64,000 bases of DNA from positions 22,635,363 to 22,699,362 of the forward strand of contig NC_045130.1 in the NCBI RefSeq assembly GCF_007655135.1, in the 5' to 3' direction. Both the position numbers and the translations under genes were made by a program. The notes beneath the pieces were generated by a model that made no database searches, had not been told where the DNA came from, and saw nothing but the letters and a program-made list of their open reading frames with translations. Source of the DNA: Punica granatum. Its lineage: Eukaryota > Streptophyta > Magnoliopsida > Myrtales > Lythraceae. The stretch's first letter is position 1. Every line of letters begins with the position of its first letter. This document shows positions 48,529-60,817 of this stretch, piece after piece.

Positions 48529-48661
48529 ACACTTGTATATTCTTTATTCTTCGGGCTCCGTGCCCCTTTCATTGTAAGAGATTTCTATTTCCGTGGACGA
48601 GCTTCAATTCCCACAATTTATCCAACACTAAGCTTTCTTGAGAGAAAAATAAATTTTCCCG

Positions 48662-48934
48662 CTAGGTCGAAAACCTCCTTGAGACGGCCTAGGCAAAAAC
48701 TAGGGAACGAGTGGCACGACTTAAAATCCCGCAAAGGGGGGTCGCGGCAAAAGGAGAGCACAAATCACTTCCTCGCTAGGTCGAAAACCTCTTTGAGGCG
48801 GCCTAGGCAAAAGTTAGAGGACCCGAGGGGTACGATCCCACCCAAACATGGGGAATCGTAGCAAAAGGTGAGCATTCATGTGAGAGAAATTAAATAAAAT
48901 ACCCCGCTAGGCCGTCACGCATCCCGCGACCTAG
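48662..48934 (+). other. Tandem hairpin units in 3' UTR (Element 1)
   Basis: Two types alternate. CTAGG type: 48662-48692 (CTAGGTCG/CGGCCTAG), 48776-48806 (same stem, inner CCTC-TTT-GAGG), 48907-48934 (CTAGGCCG/CGACCTAG). ACG type: 48715-48746 (CACGAC/GTCGCG, one mismatch) and 48831-48860 (TACGAT/ATCGTA, inner CCCA/TGGG). CAAAAGGAGAG or CAAAAGTTAG spacers follow most of them. Confidence 0.65.
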
Positions 48935-49555
48935 GCAAAAGTTAGGGGACAATGTCGGCTCGACCATGAAAGAAAAGCGACACTTTCCTTGTGAAGCTAC
49001 ACCGAGTAGTGGTTCGGCACTCTCCGACGCAAGCAAACTCTCTTCAACTCTCCAGGTTCGAGGCCCACTTCGAAATGGGGGTCGAATCAACGTATCCTTG
49101 ACTTGGAGGATTCCATAAGATCCATCCTTTTACCTTTACGCACGTGTTCTACTGGTCACCCGTTTCAGAAAAGCCATTCTCCGACAGGGACACGACCACC
49201 CTACAATGGTCACCGATATCAAATCCCCGACGCATCTTTACATAGATTCCTCTTACGTATGCCTGTCTCGCCGACTAAGTGCAACTGACGCCCTTTGTAG
49301 GTTCCTTCATTTCCATGCACAGGTGTGATCGGGAATCCCAGGAGGCATCTCCTTCTTGACGAACGCGCGTTTGGCTTGTGCGGCAGATCGGGGCACCGAA
49401 CCAAACGAAGGGCATGATAAGGAACCCTTTCGACCCTAACTCAAGGAAACGACAAATGACAAGCTCAACCTGGAATGGGACAATCTGCCTCTGCCGACGT
49501 CCCCGACGAACCGCTTAGCATCCTTCCCCACCCTTACTTCCCCTCGCTCTCTCCA

Positions 49556-49940
49556 TTTTACTGCTTTCCTCGGGCTTCGGCCTAGTGACTTTACTGCTTT
49601 CCGGACTTCGCGTCCACGAACTTCGCGTCCATTTTACTGCTTTCCTCGGGCTTCGGCCTAGTGACTTTATCGCTTTCCGGACTTCGCGTCCACGGACTTC
49701 GCGTCCACGGACTTCGCGTCCATTTTACTGCTTTCCTCGGGCTTCGGCCTAGTGACTTTATCGCTTTCCGGACTTCGCGTCCACGGACTTTGCATCCATT
49801 TTACTGCTTTCCTCGGGCTTCGGCCTAGTGACTTTATCGCTTTCCGGACTTCGCGTCCACGGACTTCGCGTCCATTTTACTGCTTTCCTCGGGCTTCGGC
49901 CTAGTGACTTTACTGCTTTCCACGGGCCTTGGCCCTGCAC
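49556..49940 (+). repeat. Tandem array of TTTACTGCTTTC and GGACTTCGCGTCC units
   Basis: A higher-order repeat of about 75-90 bp combines TTTTACTGCTTTCCTCGG, GGGCTTCGGCC and one to three GGACTTCGCGTCCAC copies. Both inner motifs are small inverted repeats around TTCG. It is the Element 1 counterpart of the arrays at 1-403, 3100-3613, 7091-7408 and 19550-20833. Confidence 0.9.
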
Positions 49941-50162
49941 ATGCTGTCGTACGGGGCTTAGACCCCTCATCTAAATTTCATAATGTTCGCTTCCTAATCA
50001 GTGGTTACCCTGTGACAGGTTCGGGCACCTTTGCACATCCTCCCTAAACATCCAACACGGGGAAGCAAGCTATCACAGAGAGCGACAACAGAAGCGGTCG
50101 CCGGGACCAAAAAGGGTGCCTCTCATGGTCTTTGGCTACATCCTCTAACCGAGCATGCAACC

Positions 50163-50176
50163 AAAGAGGAGCAAGC
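50163..50176 (+). other. Polypurine tract of Element 1
   Basis: AAAGAGGAGCAAGC, directly before the 3' LTR. It differs by one base (G to A) from the AAAGAGGGGCAAGC of the other copies. Confidence 0.75.
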
Positions 50177-50697
50177 TGTCAGCACCCCATTTTGGCCCAC
50201 CGGCTTCCCGCACAAGGATTCCCGACTGAAGCTCGGGACACTATTCATCGCCCGGCAATTGGAGGCAAATAGGCGGGCACGGGGTCATGAACAATAAAGA
50301 AAAGCACGGTCCACTGAGAAAGGCGGAAGAAAGCAGTCAGAAGAACAGACGAACGAGGAATCCCGAAAACAACGGAGCTGGCACTGTGGCACTATTCATC
50401 ACTGAGTCACCGAAGCACCGAAAGGTGCCCAATATGGGGCTCCAAAAATCCCTCCCAATGCCAAAATGACCAATGACACATCCGGGTGCATTTCCGGGAC
50501 ATCCTGCTTAAGCCGGGACACCCCGATCCCCCACGGACGCCTTTTCTGACAGAGCTCCCGGGGTTCGCTCCACTGACAAGCAAACGGCCCCTCAAAACGG
50601 GTCTACAAGCGCCCAGGGACCACCAGGGCCGGGGAACAAGCTTCAAACAACCTTCCGGAACTCGGCTCGATCTCCCGAAGTACGTTTCAGTGATCAC

Positions 50698-53600
50698 TGT
50701 CAGCACCCCATTTTGGCCCACCGGCTCCCCATGCGAGGATCCCCAACCGAAGCCCGGGGCATTATTCATCACCCGGCAATCAGAAGCCAATGGGCAGGCA
50801 CAAGGTCATGGACAGTAAGAGAAGAGCACAATCCACCGAGAGAGACGGAAGAGAACAGTCAGAAGGACAGACGGACAAAGAACTCCGAAAACCACGGAGC
50901 TGGCGCTGTGGCACTATTCATCACTGAGTCACCGAAGCACCGAAAGGTGCCCAATATGGGACTTCAAAAATCCCCCTCAGTGCCAAAGTGACCAAAGATG
51001 CGTCCGGGCGCATTTCCGGGACATCCTGCTTGAGCCGGGACACCCCGATCCCCCACGGACGCCTTTTCTGACAGAGCTCCCGGGGCTCGCTCCACTGACA
51101 AGCAAACGGCCCTTCTAAACGGGCCTACAGGCACCCAGGGACCACCAGGGTCGGGGAACAAGCTTCAGATAACCTTTCGGAACTCGACTCGATTTCCCGA
51201 AGGACGTTTCAATGGTCACGAACGCCTCCCGGCGAACCTTCGGGTATTTCCACGGAGAGCAGAGACCACAACGATCTCTGAGTATCTCACAATAATCTCC
51301 AAGCACCTCAAGGCATCCAGGGCGCAATGAGAAAATCCCGGTCAAGGCCCCTAGGTCTTCCCGGGCCAACGGGCCCCGACCGAGGACGACGAGCCAATGA
51401 TCCCCCACGGGGCAAAAGGATCGCCAAAACGAATGCAAGAATGCGCAAAGATCAATTGAGGGCCAAGGGACGCTAAATTCCACTCCGAACGTCCGAACAG
51501 GGCAAAACCGACTCCCGAGGCGCCGAGTCGCCCGAACGCTCGCCCACACGACGCATGGCGATATTAGGCTCATCCAAATCCTCGTCATTCAAGCATTCCA
51601 AATCTTCAAATTAATTGGACATCGGAGGTCGGATGCAAGCTCAATCGGGTTTCAAGCATTTTTCCGGCTTTTCTCTCAATCGAATGTGACCCACAGCTCA
51701 GCCAAGCCAAGCCGTCAAGCCGCGGCTCAACCCCAAGCCACGGCTCAACCCTCGGCTCCGAATTGACAGCCCAAGCCGCGGCTCAAACGGCTCAATTCGG
51801 TGGCTCAAACCCAAGAAGCTCCCTCCACCACCCATTTCAAATCTTCTTACACACTTACATCCATCCATCAACTCCCATCACTTGCTATCACTTCTTTCTT
51901 GCTTTCCCTACACACTATGTGACATTTTCCCCTCATCAATGCTTCTCTAATTTTTCAGCAGCCCTCTAAGTTAGATTCGGCAGCCCATTAGCCCATTAAA
52001 CCGCAATCAACTCCCCTTAATCAAGCCATTAACACATCCTATAAGTTCCCATTGATCATTAGACTTAATCACTTCTTCAATTTCACTCTCTCTCAAGCCA
52101 ATCTCTCTCAAGAACTCTCTCAAACCTCAGCCCATCCCCTCACTTCCGTCCACCCTTTGCCAAGGCCGAAACCGGCCAAAACCGCCGGAAAACCACCCGG
52201 TATTCCGGTAACCACCCGACCCGACTTAACCCAAAAATTCTCAAACTTCATAGCCTACATATTTCCTACCCCCTAAGTCCATTTCCGGACTTGGATTTTC
52301 GATTTGAGGTCCCCAAGACCCCGTTCCAGCCGAAATTGCAATCGGGTCCCGAGACCCTCACCGCGCGCACCGAACACTAACGGCGTGCCATTTCATCCCA
52401 CGACCTCGGAGAGTCGTGCCATCACATTTAAAGGGTTCCTCACAACCCTCACCCTCCCCCGTGAAGAGGTGGTCACGATCCGAGGGCCGACCCACCGTGC
52501 ACGACCTCCGTTTTGCCCATTTTTACTAACCGGGTTTCTGTGTTTTCACTGAAACTTCTCTCATCATTTCCGACTTATTCAGGGTTCGGCACGCTCGGAG
52601 CTTTCCGTGCCCACCTAGATCTGCCTCTTAGGAGTCCAACGAGCCCGACCTTGCACCGTTCCGTGGTCGGAGCGAGCGTGCCAAGCCGTTTTCCCGCGGT
52701 TGCCGCAGCCGCGCCTACCCGGGTCGCCTACTGCCCTTCGCCCTAACCGAGTCTTCCGACTCTCAAAGACCACTTCCCCGACTCTTTCCCTCTTGCAACG
52801 AGGCTAGGTAACATCCCTTTACAACTTAGAAGAGTTAGGACTTTCTATCTTTACTTGTATGAAGTGTTTATACGTTTTTAAAAGTCGGTATGCATGCAAG
52901 ATTTTATTTTTCTTTTAGATCCGAACTTGCCATGCATCCTCATGCAACGTACGTGTTCCATCTTGTTATTCTACGTCTATATGATCGTGTAAACATGCAT
53001 GTATACGTGATGTGGTCCGAATCTAGGGGAATGAAACGGATATAGACTCGAGAGAGCCACGGAACCTCCCGGCCGAGCCTCATAGGTGATGGGCCGTGAG
53101 CCTCCTTAGCTCCTTCGAGTCCACAACCGCTTCATTCTCTCGGATTAGATCATCTCCACGTTCGGGAAGGTCCTAACCGTGGCTAAGAGGTGTCTAACGA
53201 AGGGAATGGCTCGGAATCTAGGAGGGAGAGCCCTTAGATGGTTCGGTTATGTCAAAGGGGCTCACGGCCATACCCTTGCGATGGGTGACTCGTGAGGCTC
53301 CTTGGCCTAACCGAACCCCTAGGGCTCTTCTTTCTCCTTGATGCCGTGTATTTCCCATGTAATATCACTAAGACCACCATGAAATAAATTAAGTTCATTC
53401 GTTAATTCCATAAATATGACTCGTTGTATGCTTTGTGTGTTTATTCATGTAAACCGTGATCGTGTTAGTCCCGATTTAGGGAAATATACATCGTTCTCAT
53501 GTGCGGATTGTTTGATGCATGCAATGATCGGCTAGGAATGACACGAAAGACCCATCGAGATTCGAACCGGGTCAAGGAGTGTTCGGCCGATCACATTTGG

Positions 53601-55706
53601 GGATGGCCGAGCCCTCCTTCCACTCCTTGGAGCCTCGTTTGGTCTTTCCGTCCTTCCGAAGACAACCCTTGGAATTGTTTTTTTTATCATATTCCCCTTT
53701 AATCATATTCTACATGATTATTATTTATTAGGCTTGCTAGATCCGGACGTCGCACGTCGGAACCGTAATTGCAACGTGAATCAATAATCACTGAAGGATT
53801 TCACAAATGGGAAAACGGGATGCGCATCATTCGGTTAACTAAGTCACATGGACTAAATAATCGGGTTAATTGATCCTTAATTGGTAAAACGCATCGATGA
53901 TTTACGGAACGGCGTGAATGCCCTTTTCCAATAAAATTCACAATTTCAAAATACCGAGATGCGTAACACGAATAGAATTGATGTCTAGGGAATACTCACG
54001 TGCCGTGACTCGAGTCCGGGCCCAATTTGAGGCAGCCCGAGTCGGGGCACGAGAGTCCTCCTTAGACACCTTCGTGCAACACGATCTCCAATTTGTATAC
54101 AAACACCACGATTTTATCATCCAAGGGCATAATCGTCATTCCGTGATTCACCGATACCTTAGGTTTAGGGAGTTGGAAACACCTAGAACTATGAATGAAA
54201 AAGGGCAACCCGTTCGGGTACGAGTTTCATTCGTGTGGCCCATTTCGTTCGTCTTCGGTGTTTCCTTCTTCCTATTGTAGATTCAGTGGGGATCATTTTA
54301 TTTCAGTTACAAAACACGAACAACCGGATCAATCATGCATTTGGCCTAATCAAACAGTAGATAATGAATAGGCGGAATGGTAGATTCCAATCTAGAGTCA
54401 AAATACGAGTTTGGCTAATTCAGTGAAACCACAGTGACACTTAACTGAATAAGAGTCATAAAACAAACACACATATGTAATTGGCTTAGAACCTTATCCT
54501 AGCCCGCCCTCTATGCTTGCCTAGGACAGATACATTGTTTGTTAATCAACCCCGGCTAATAACTGATTAAATCACGTACATTCGGCCTAATACACAATTC
54601 GTTTGTATTCACTGACACTTATCAGTTGTTGTCAGTTGCTTCCTGTATCGTGTCAGTTATATCAGTTTTCTTCTGTTTTGTTCTTGCTTTTGATGATTTA
54701 TTGCGGTTCGGGCCTGAACCCATAGGTCACGTGTTGCACGGGGTCCAACGCCCCAAACCACCGAACACGAGGTCCAACGCCTCTTGACTCACCGAGCGCG
54801 TGCAACCCGAGTGCGGAATGGGATCTAGCCTCGATTCACCGTCACACTCCGAATACGGCCTATGTGGAAGGCGGATTCGGATTGAGCGCGTGAAACGTGT
54901 TTAGATATCACCCGGGAGCTCGATTGGTCCGACGGTTACAGTGGGAACTAATCGGTTCTCCTGCAAACCACCGGTTCAATCGGACCCGACCCCCGGCTCC
55001 TTGAGCCCGCGTTGCCTTAATTTGTTTATCGGCTATTCAAAATACTCGGTGAGCCGGAGCGGAATATTGGCCCAATGCAAACCGATCGGGATCCATTTAC
55101 TTATTCAGTTGCATTTTGTAATTATACGAGAGAACATTGTGAGGATTCTATTTGTATGTCCATTTACTTGTAAGGATCCCCGATCGGTGAGCGAGAGGTC
55201 CGAGTGCCGGATTGGTCAAGTTGGTCTATCGCCACCAAAGGGTGAGTAAGCTCGGATACTCGTGGCTAAGATAGTGAACTGACTCTTCGATGCACAAGCC
55301 TACTCATCTTTCGGACTCTTGGCCCAACTTGATCAATTCATCGAATTTACGGTGTCAAAACGGGCGAGTCGAGTACAACTCTAAATCACGCGGTAAATAA
55401 ACAAAATGGCAAGCCTAGCAAGCTAGAGTACCGAAAGGGCGTGCGGGATATAGGCCCGCACGTAATAGAACCCCCGAATTCGGAACTTCCGGTTCCGTAC
55501 GACCATTGCCTTAGCATTTAGGAGTACCCCGTACCCCTAGACCCGGGTAACTTGTCGGCCCTCGACCTTCGGGTCGTAAAATGCCAAGTGGCGACTCCTT
55601 CTCACGCGCGTCCGTCGCTCATCCCCGGGAAGGTGGACACTCCCAAGCCGCGTTTGCTTAGGCGCGCGCATGCATGCCCCGACAAGATGAAATTCGGGTG
55701 CGCACA
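50698..55706 (+). mobile_element. Solo LTR nested in the Element 1 3' LTR
   Basis: 5009 bp from TGTCAGCACC to GGTGCGCACA, flanked by perfect 5-bp copies ATCAC (50693-50697 and 55707-55711). No internal sequence remains, as expected after recombination between the two LTRs of a full element. It is clearly diverged from the host LTR. A probable TATA box, CTATAAG, is at 52039-52045. The LTR-internal ORF is frameshifted in this copy. No gene. Confidence 0.95.
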
Positions 55707-56515
55707 ATCACGAACGCCTCCCGGTGAACCTTCGGGTATTTCCACGGAAAGCAGAGACCACAACGATCTCTGAGTACCTCACGATAATCTCCAAGCACCT
55801 CAAGGCATTCAGGGTACACTGAGAAAATCCCGGTCGAAGTCCCTAGGTCTTCCCGGGCCAAAGGTCCCCGACCGAGGACAACGGGCCAACGATCCCCCAC
55901 CGGGCAAAAGGATCGTCAAAACAAATGCAAGGATGCACAAAGGTCAATCGGGGGTCGAGGGACACTAAACTCCACTCCGAATGTCCAAACGAGGCAAAAC
56001 CGACTCTTGAGGCGTCGAATTGCCCGAACGTTCGTCCACGCGACGCATGGCAATATTGGGCTCGTTCAAATCCTCGTAGTTCAAGCATTCCAAATCTTCA
56101 AATTAATTGGACATCGGAGGCCGGATGCGCGTTCAATCAGGTTTCAAGCGTTTCCCGGCTTTTCCCTCAACCGAATGGGACCCACTGCCTAGCCAAGCCA
56201 AGCCATCAAGCCGCGGCTCAACCCCAAGCCACGGCTTAAGCCTCGGGTCGAATTGACAGCCCCAAGCCGTCGGCTCCTCCCTCCCACCGTCGGCTCCAAA
56301 GCTCCCCCCTCCACACAATTTGAATTTTTGGCTCTTACACCCATCACTTCCTCTATCACCTCCCATCACCCATCCATCACACCCATTACTCCCCTTTGCC
56401 TTCCCCTTCACTCAACATGACCACTTCCCCTCCCTAACCTCTCTTTAATTTTCGGCAGCCCCTTTTCCCCCCTTAAACCACACTTAGCTTCACTTAATCA
56501 CACCATTAGTCTTCC

Positions 56516-56523
56516 CTATAAAG
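56516..56523 (+). promoter_or_regulatory. Probable TATA box, Element 1 3' LTR
   Basis: CTATAAAG, same context as 35791-35798. Being in the 3' LTR it could start read-out transcription into copy C to the right. Confidence 0.55.
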
Positions 56524-59500
56524 CCTCTAACATCATTAGTTCTAATGACTTCTTCATTCTCACTATCTCTCAAGCCAACTTCTCTCTAAAGTCCTCTCAA
56601 CTTTCAGCCCACTCCCATAGCTCGTGCCACCCCTTGCCAAGGCCGAAACCGGCCAAAACCGCCGGAAAACCACCCGGTATTTCGGTAACCACCCGACCCG
56701 ACTTAAACAAAAAATCACCAAACTCCCTAGCCAACATATTTTCCACCCCCTAAGTCTATTTCCGGGCTTAGATTCTCCATTTGAGGCCTCCATCATCGTG
56801 TTCCAGCCGTGAAGAGAGTCGGGTCCCGATAACGTCACCCGCGTGATACCGAGCTTCTCGACGTGCCGTTTCTTCCCACGACTTCGGAGAGTCGTGCCAT
56901 CACGTTCAAAGGGTTCCTCACGACCCTCACTCTCCCCCGTGAAGAGGTGGTCACGGTCCGAGGGCCGATCAACCGTGCACAACCGCCATTCACCCGTTTC
57001 TCTCAAACCGGGTTTTCCCCATTTTTACCGAGTTTCCTCTCACGTTTTCGGGTTTATTCAGGCCTTGGCACGCTCGGGTCTGCCCGTGCTCCTCTAGATC
57101 CGCCTCTTAGGAGTCCAACGAGCCCGACCTTGCACCGTGCCGTGCCCGGAGCTCGCGTGCCAAGCCATTCTCCCGAGACTGCCGCGGCTGTCCTCCTCTC
57201 GGGTCACCCCACCCGCGACCCCAAACCGAGTCTTGTGACTCTCGTGGCCGCTTCCCTGACTCTTTCCCTCGTACACCGAGGCTAGGTAACATCTTACTAC
57301 AACTTAGGAGGGTTAGAATCTTCGATGTTTGTATGTATGAAGTGCGAATGAAGTCTTGAAATAACCGGAATGCATGCAAGATGTCATTTTTCCTTTAGAT
57401 CCGAACTTCCCATGCATGCCATACAACGTTCCATGTTTATTTCTTTTTTTTTTTTATATATCATGCCTATAAGTTGATGAACGTGTATCTCATGAGGGGA
57501 GACGATGTGGGTCGAGACGGAAGAGACCCGGGTCACGGCCGAACCATGGAACCCACGGTCAAGCCTTGAAGGGGCGACTCGTGAGCCTCCATGATTTTTC
57601 CGAGGCTAGGGCGCCTCTTCTTTCTCGAAACTAATCGGTCCCCGTTCCCTTTTGTCGTTATTTTGTCATGTACCATGTATAATGTACTAACATGACGGGA
57701 AAAAGCTCGATTCGGGATTGGAGAACCTCCCATTGGACTCGTGCGAGCCATGAGGGCTCACGGTCACTTTTGAAGAAAGGTGACCGAGAGCCCCCTTTGA
57801 CTACACGGGTCCATGGAGGCTTCTCTCTTTCCGAGGGGGTTAGTTCCCGTGTTCCTCCGTTTCACTACCGCATGGGTCAACGTTATTCTTGGTTGTTCCT
57901 ATAAATGCCTCGTTTGTGCATGTTGACGTGTTCGTTTGCGCATCCACGATTGTGACTATTTTGATTCGGTTGAAATTTGCAATATTACCGTAATCGATGT
58001 ATTATGCATGTAAGAAATAATTAGAATCGGCGTGGGAGATCGCCCATAACTCGAGTTGGGTTGGGGAGACCATTCGGCTTGTCCCCTTCGGGATTGGCCG
58101 AATGCCCCCGAACCCTTCCCGAGTCTAGGGTGACCTCCTTAGCCGTTTCGGGGTCGTTTCTTGGAATTGAGTGCATTGATATTTTTATCGTTGGCTATGT
58201 GAGGATCGCATGATAGACGCGACGATTTTAGATCATTATCCATTAAATCTATAATACCCACGATATAAGGTCACCTTCATCGAATAAATTCACAAACGGG
58301 GAAACGGAACGTGTTATTTGGTTAATTAAATCATTCGGGATAAATAATTGGGTAAATTGGTCATTAACTTGTAAACGCATCGATGATTTACGGAACGGCG
58401 TGAATGCCCTTTTCCATTAAAAAATCCACAATTTTAAAATGCCGAGTCACGTAACGCGAATAGAATTGTTGTCTAGGGAGTACTCACGTGCCATGACTCG
58501 AATCCGGGCCCGATTTGAGGCGGCCCGAGTCGCGGCACGAGAATCCTTCTTAGACTCCTTCGCGTAATACGACCTCCAATTTATACACGAACATTACAAT
58601 TTTATTATCCAAGGGGCATAGTCGTCATTCCGTGATTCACCGATACCCTAGGCTTTAGGGAGTTGGAAACATCTAGAGCTATGAACGAGAAAGGACAACC
58701 CGTTCGGGTGCGAGTTTCATTCGCGTGGTCCATTTCGTTTGTTTTCGGTGTTTCTTTCTTTCTATCATAGATTCGGTGGGGAGTATCTTATTTCAGGTAC
58801 AAAACACGAACAATCGGATTAACCGTACATTCGACTTAATCAAACACTAGGTAATGGATAGGCGGAATGATAGATTCCAATCTAGAGTCAAAACACGAGT
58901 TTGGCTAATTCGGTGAAACCGCAGTGACACTTAACTGAATAAGAGTCATAAAACAAACACACACATATAATTGGCTTAGAACCTTATCCTAGCCCGCCCT
59001 CTATGTTTGCCTAGGTTAGATGTATTGTTTGCCAATCAACCACGGATAATAACTGATTAAATCACGTATATTCGGCCTAATACACAATTCGTTTGTATTC
59101 ACCGACACTTATTAGTAATTGTCAGTTGCTTTCTGTATCGTGTCATTTATATCAGTTTTCTTCTGCTTTATTCTTGCTTTTGATGATTTATTGCGGTTAG
59201 GGCCCGAACCCATAGGTCATGTATTGCACGGGGTCCAACGCCCCAAATCACCGAACATGAGGTCCAACGCCTCTTAACTCACCGAGCGAGTGCAACCCGA
59301 GTGCGGAATGGGATCTAGCCTCGAGTCGCCATCACACTCCAAATATGGCCTATGTGGAAGGAAATTTGGATTGGATGCGTGAAATGTGTTTAGATATCAC
59401 CCGGGAGCTCGATCGGTCCAACGGTTACAGTGGGAACTAATCGGTTCTCCTGCAAACCGTCGGTTCGATTGGGCCTGACCCCCAGCTCTTTGAGTCCGCG

Positions 59501-60249
59501 TTGCGTTAATTTATTTATCGGTCATTCAAAACACACGGTGAGCCGGAGCGGAATATTGGCCCAATGCAAACCGATCGGGATCCATTTACTTATTCAGTTG
59601 CACTTTATAATTATTCGAGAGAACATCGTGAGGATTTTATTTGTATAATCATTCACTTGTAAGGATCCCCGACCGGCGAGCGAGAGGTCCGAGTGTCGAA
59701 CCGGCCAAGTCGGTCTATTGTTACCAAGAGGTGAGTAAGCTCGAATACTCGCGGTTTCGGTTCGCGCAGGGAATCGACCATCACGGTTCGATGAACTGTA
59801 ACGCTAAGATAGTGAACCGATTCCTCGACGTGCGAGCCTACTCATCTTTCGGATTCTTGGTCCAACTCAATCGATTCATCGAATTTACGGAGTCAAAACG
59901 GGCGAGTCGAGCACAACTCTAAATCACGCGGTAAATAAACAAAATGGCAAGCCTAGCAAGCTAGAGTACCGAAAGGGCGTGCGGGATATAGACCCGCACG
60001 TAATAGAACCCCCGAATTCGGAATTTTCGGTTCCGTACGACCATTGCCTTAGCATTTAGGTGTACCCCGTACCCCTAGACCCGGGTAACTTGCCGGCCCT
60101 CGACCTTCGGGTCGTAAAATGGCAAGTGGCGACTCCTTCTCACGTGCGTCCGTCGCGCGTCCCCGGGAAGGTGGATACTCCCAAGCCGCGTTTGCTTAGG
60201 CATGCGCATGCGTGCCCCGACGAGATGAAATTCGGGTGCGCACAGAAGT

Positions 60250-60817
60250 CATTCAGGGTGTCTGTATGGCTTCCAAAAGACAATCTAAAGCACTGCTCGT
60301 GCTCTGTATGATTGTTGGGCATGGCCGCATCTGATATTTGGAATTAACTTTTCTCCGAGAAAAAGACCTTTTTGGACTTCCACTGAAAAGTTGTCTGTAT
60401 ACAGAAAGTTGTTTTGTATAGAGCAGATGATTTGCGAAATGCATTTGAAGACACTTTTCATCTGTTTGGCATTGATGTGGATTTTTGAAGTCCAATATTG
60501 GCTATCTTCCGACGGTCGAGCGAACTATCGGAAAATAGGACTATCCATGTGGTACACTAGAAATGCCGGTTTTGGACGTTATTGAGCTCTCTAGTCACTC
60601 AGTTACCCTTTGGTGACCCCTGGAGTCCTTCTGTCGCATGTACATGTCTTCTGCTCAATTTTGCCAACTTGAGAATGAATAGTGATTTCTTGCTTTGCCG
60701 AGCCGTTTTCTGTGATGATGCTCAAGTCGTGACATGGACCACTGCTGATAATGCAGTTCAACTTGGTAAGCCAAAATGGGGCGCTGACAGCTTGCCCCTC
60801 TTTGGCTGGATGCTCAG
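60250..60817 (-). mobile_element. Copy C 3' LTR, right part, plus internal stub
   Basis: After the second GAAGT (60245-60249), the copy C LTR resumes with CATTCAGGGTG, as in copy D at 6355. It ends at 60789 (TGTCAGCGCC on the minus strand). Polypurine tract AAAGAGGGGCAAGC is at 60790-60803, then 14 bp of internal sequence before the next LTR. This shows that copy C was a full minus-strand element reaching to the right. CTCAG (60813-60817) may be the target-site copy of copy H. Confidence 0.85.

Larger units (their letters stand above)
48529..50162 (+). other. 3' UTR of Element 1
   Basis: Non-coding, between pol and polypurine tract. It holds hairpin units (48662-48934), a stretch without recognisable features (48940-49550), a tandem array (49556-49940) and a last 220 bp with a GGGGAAGCAAGC purine tract near 50058-50069. 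No ORF in it has a known domain. Confidence 0.75.
34467..60244 (+). mobile_element. Complete Ogre-like LTR retrotransposon (Element 1)
   Basis: A 25.8-kb plus-strand element, about 20.8 kb without the nested solo LTR. Perfect 5-bp target-site copies GAAGT flank it (34462-34466 and 60245-60249), and removing it restores copy C. Order: 5' LTR, primer binding site, leader, ORF1, gag-protease, intron-like gap, RT-RNase H-second RNase H-integrase, 3' UTR with hairpins and an array, polypurine tract, 3' LTR. The extra ORF before gag and the gap between protease and RT are traits of the Ogre branch of Tat. At least six in-frame stops and one frameshift break gag-pol, so it is probably not autonomous. 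Confidence 0.95.
50177..60244 (+). mobile_element. 3' LTR of Element 1, interrupted by a solo LTR
   Basis: Two parts, 50177-50697 and 55712-60244, together 5054 bp against 5053 bp in the 5' LTR. It starts TGTCAGCACC and ends GGTGCGCACA. The interruption at 50698-55711 consists of the solo LTR and the second ATCAC. TATA box at 56516-56523 and ORF at 56863-57285, as in the 5' LTR. Confidence 0.93.
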
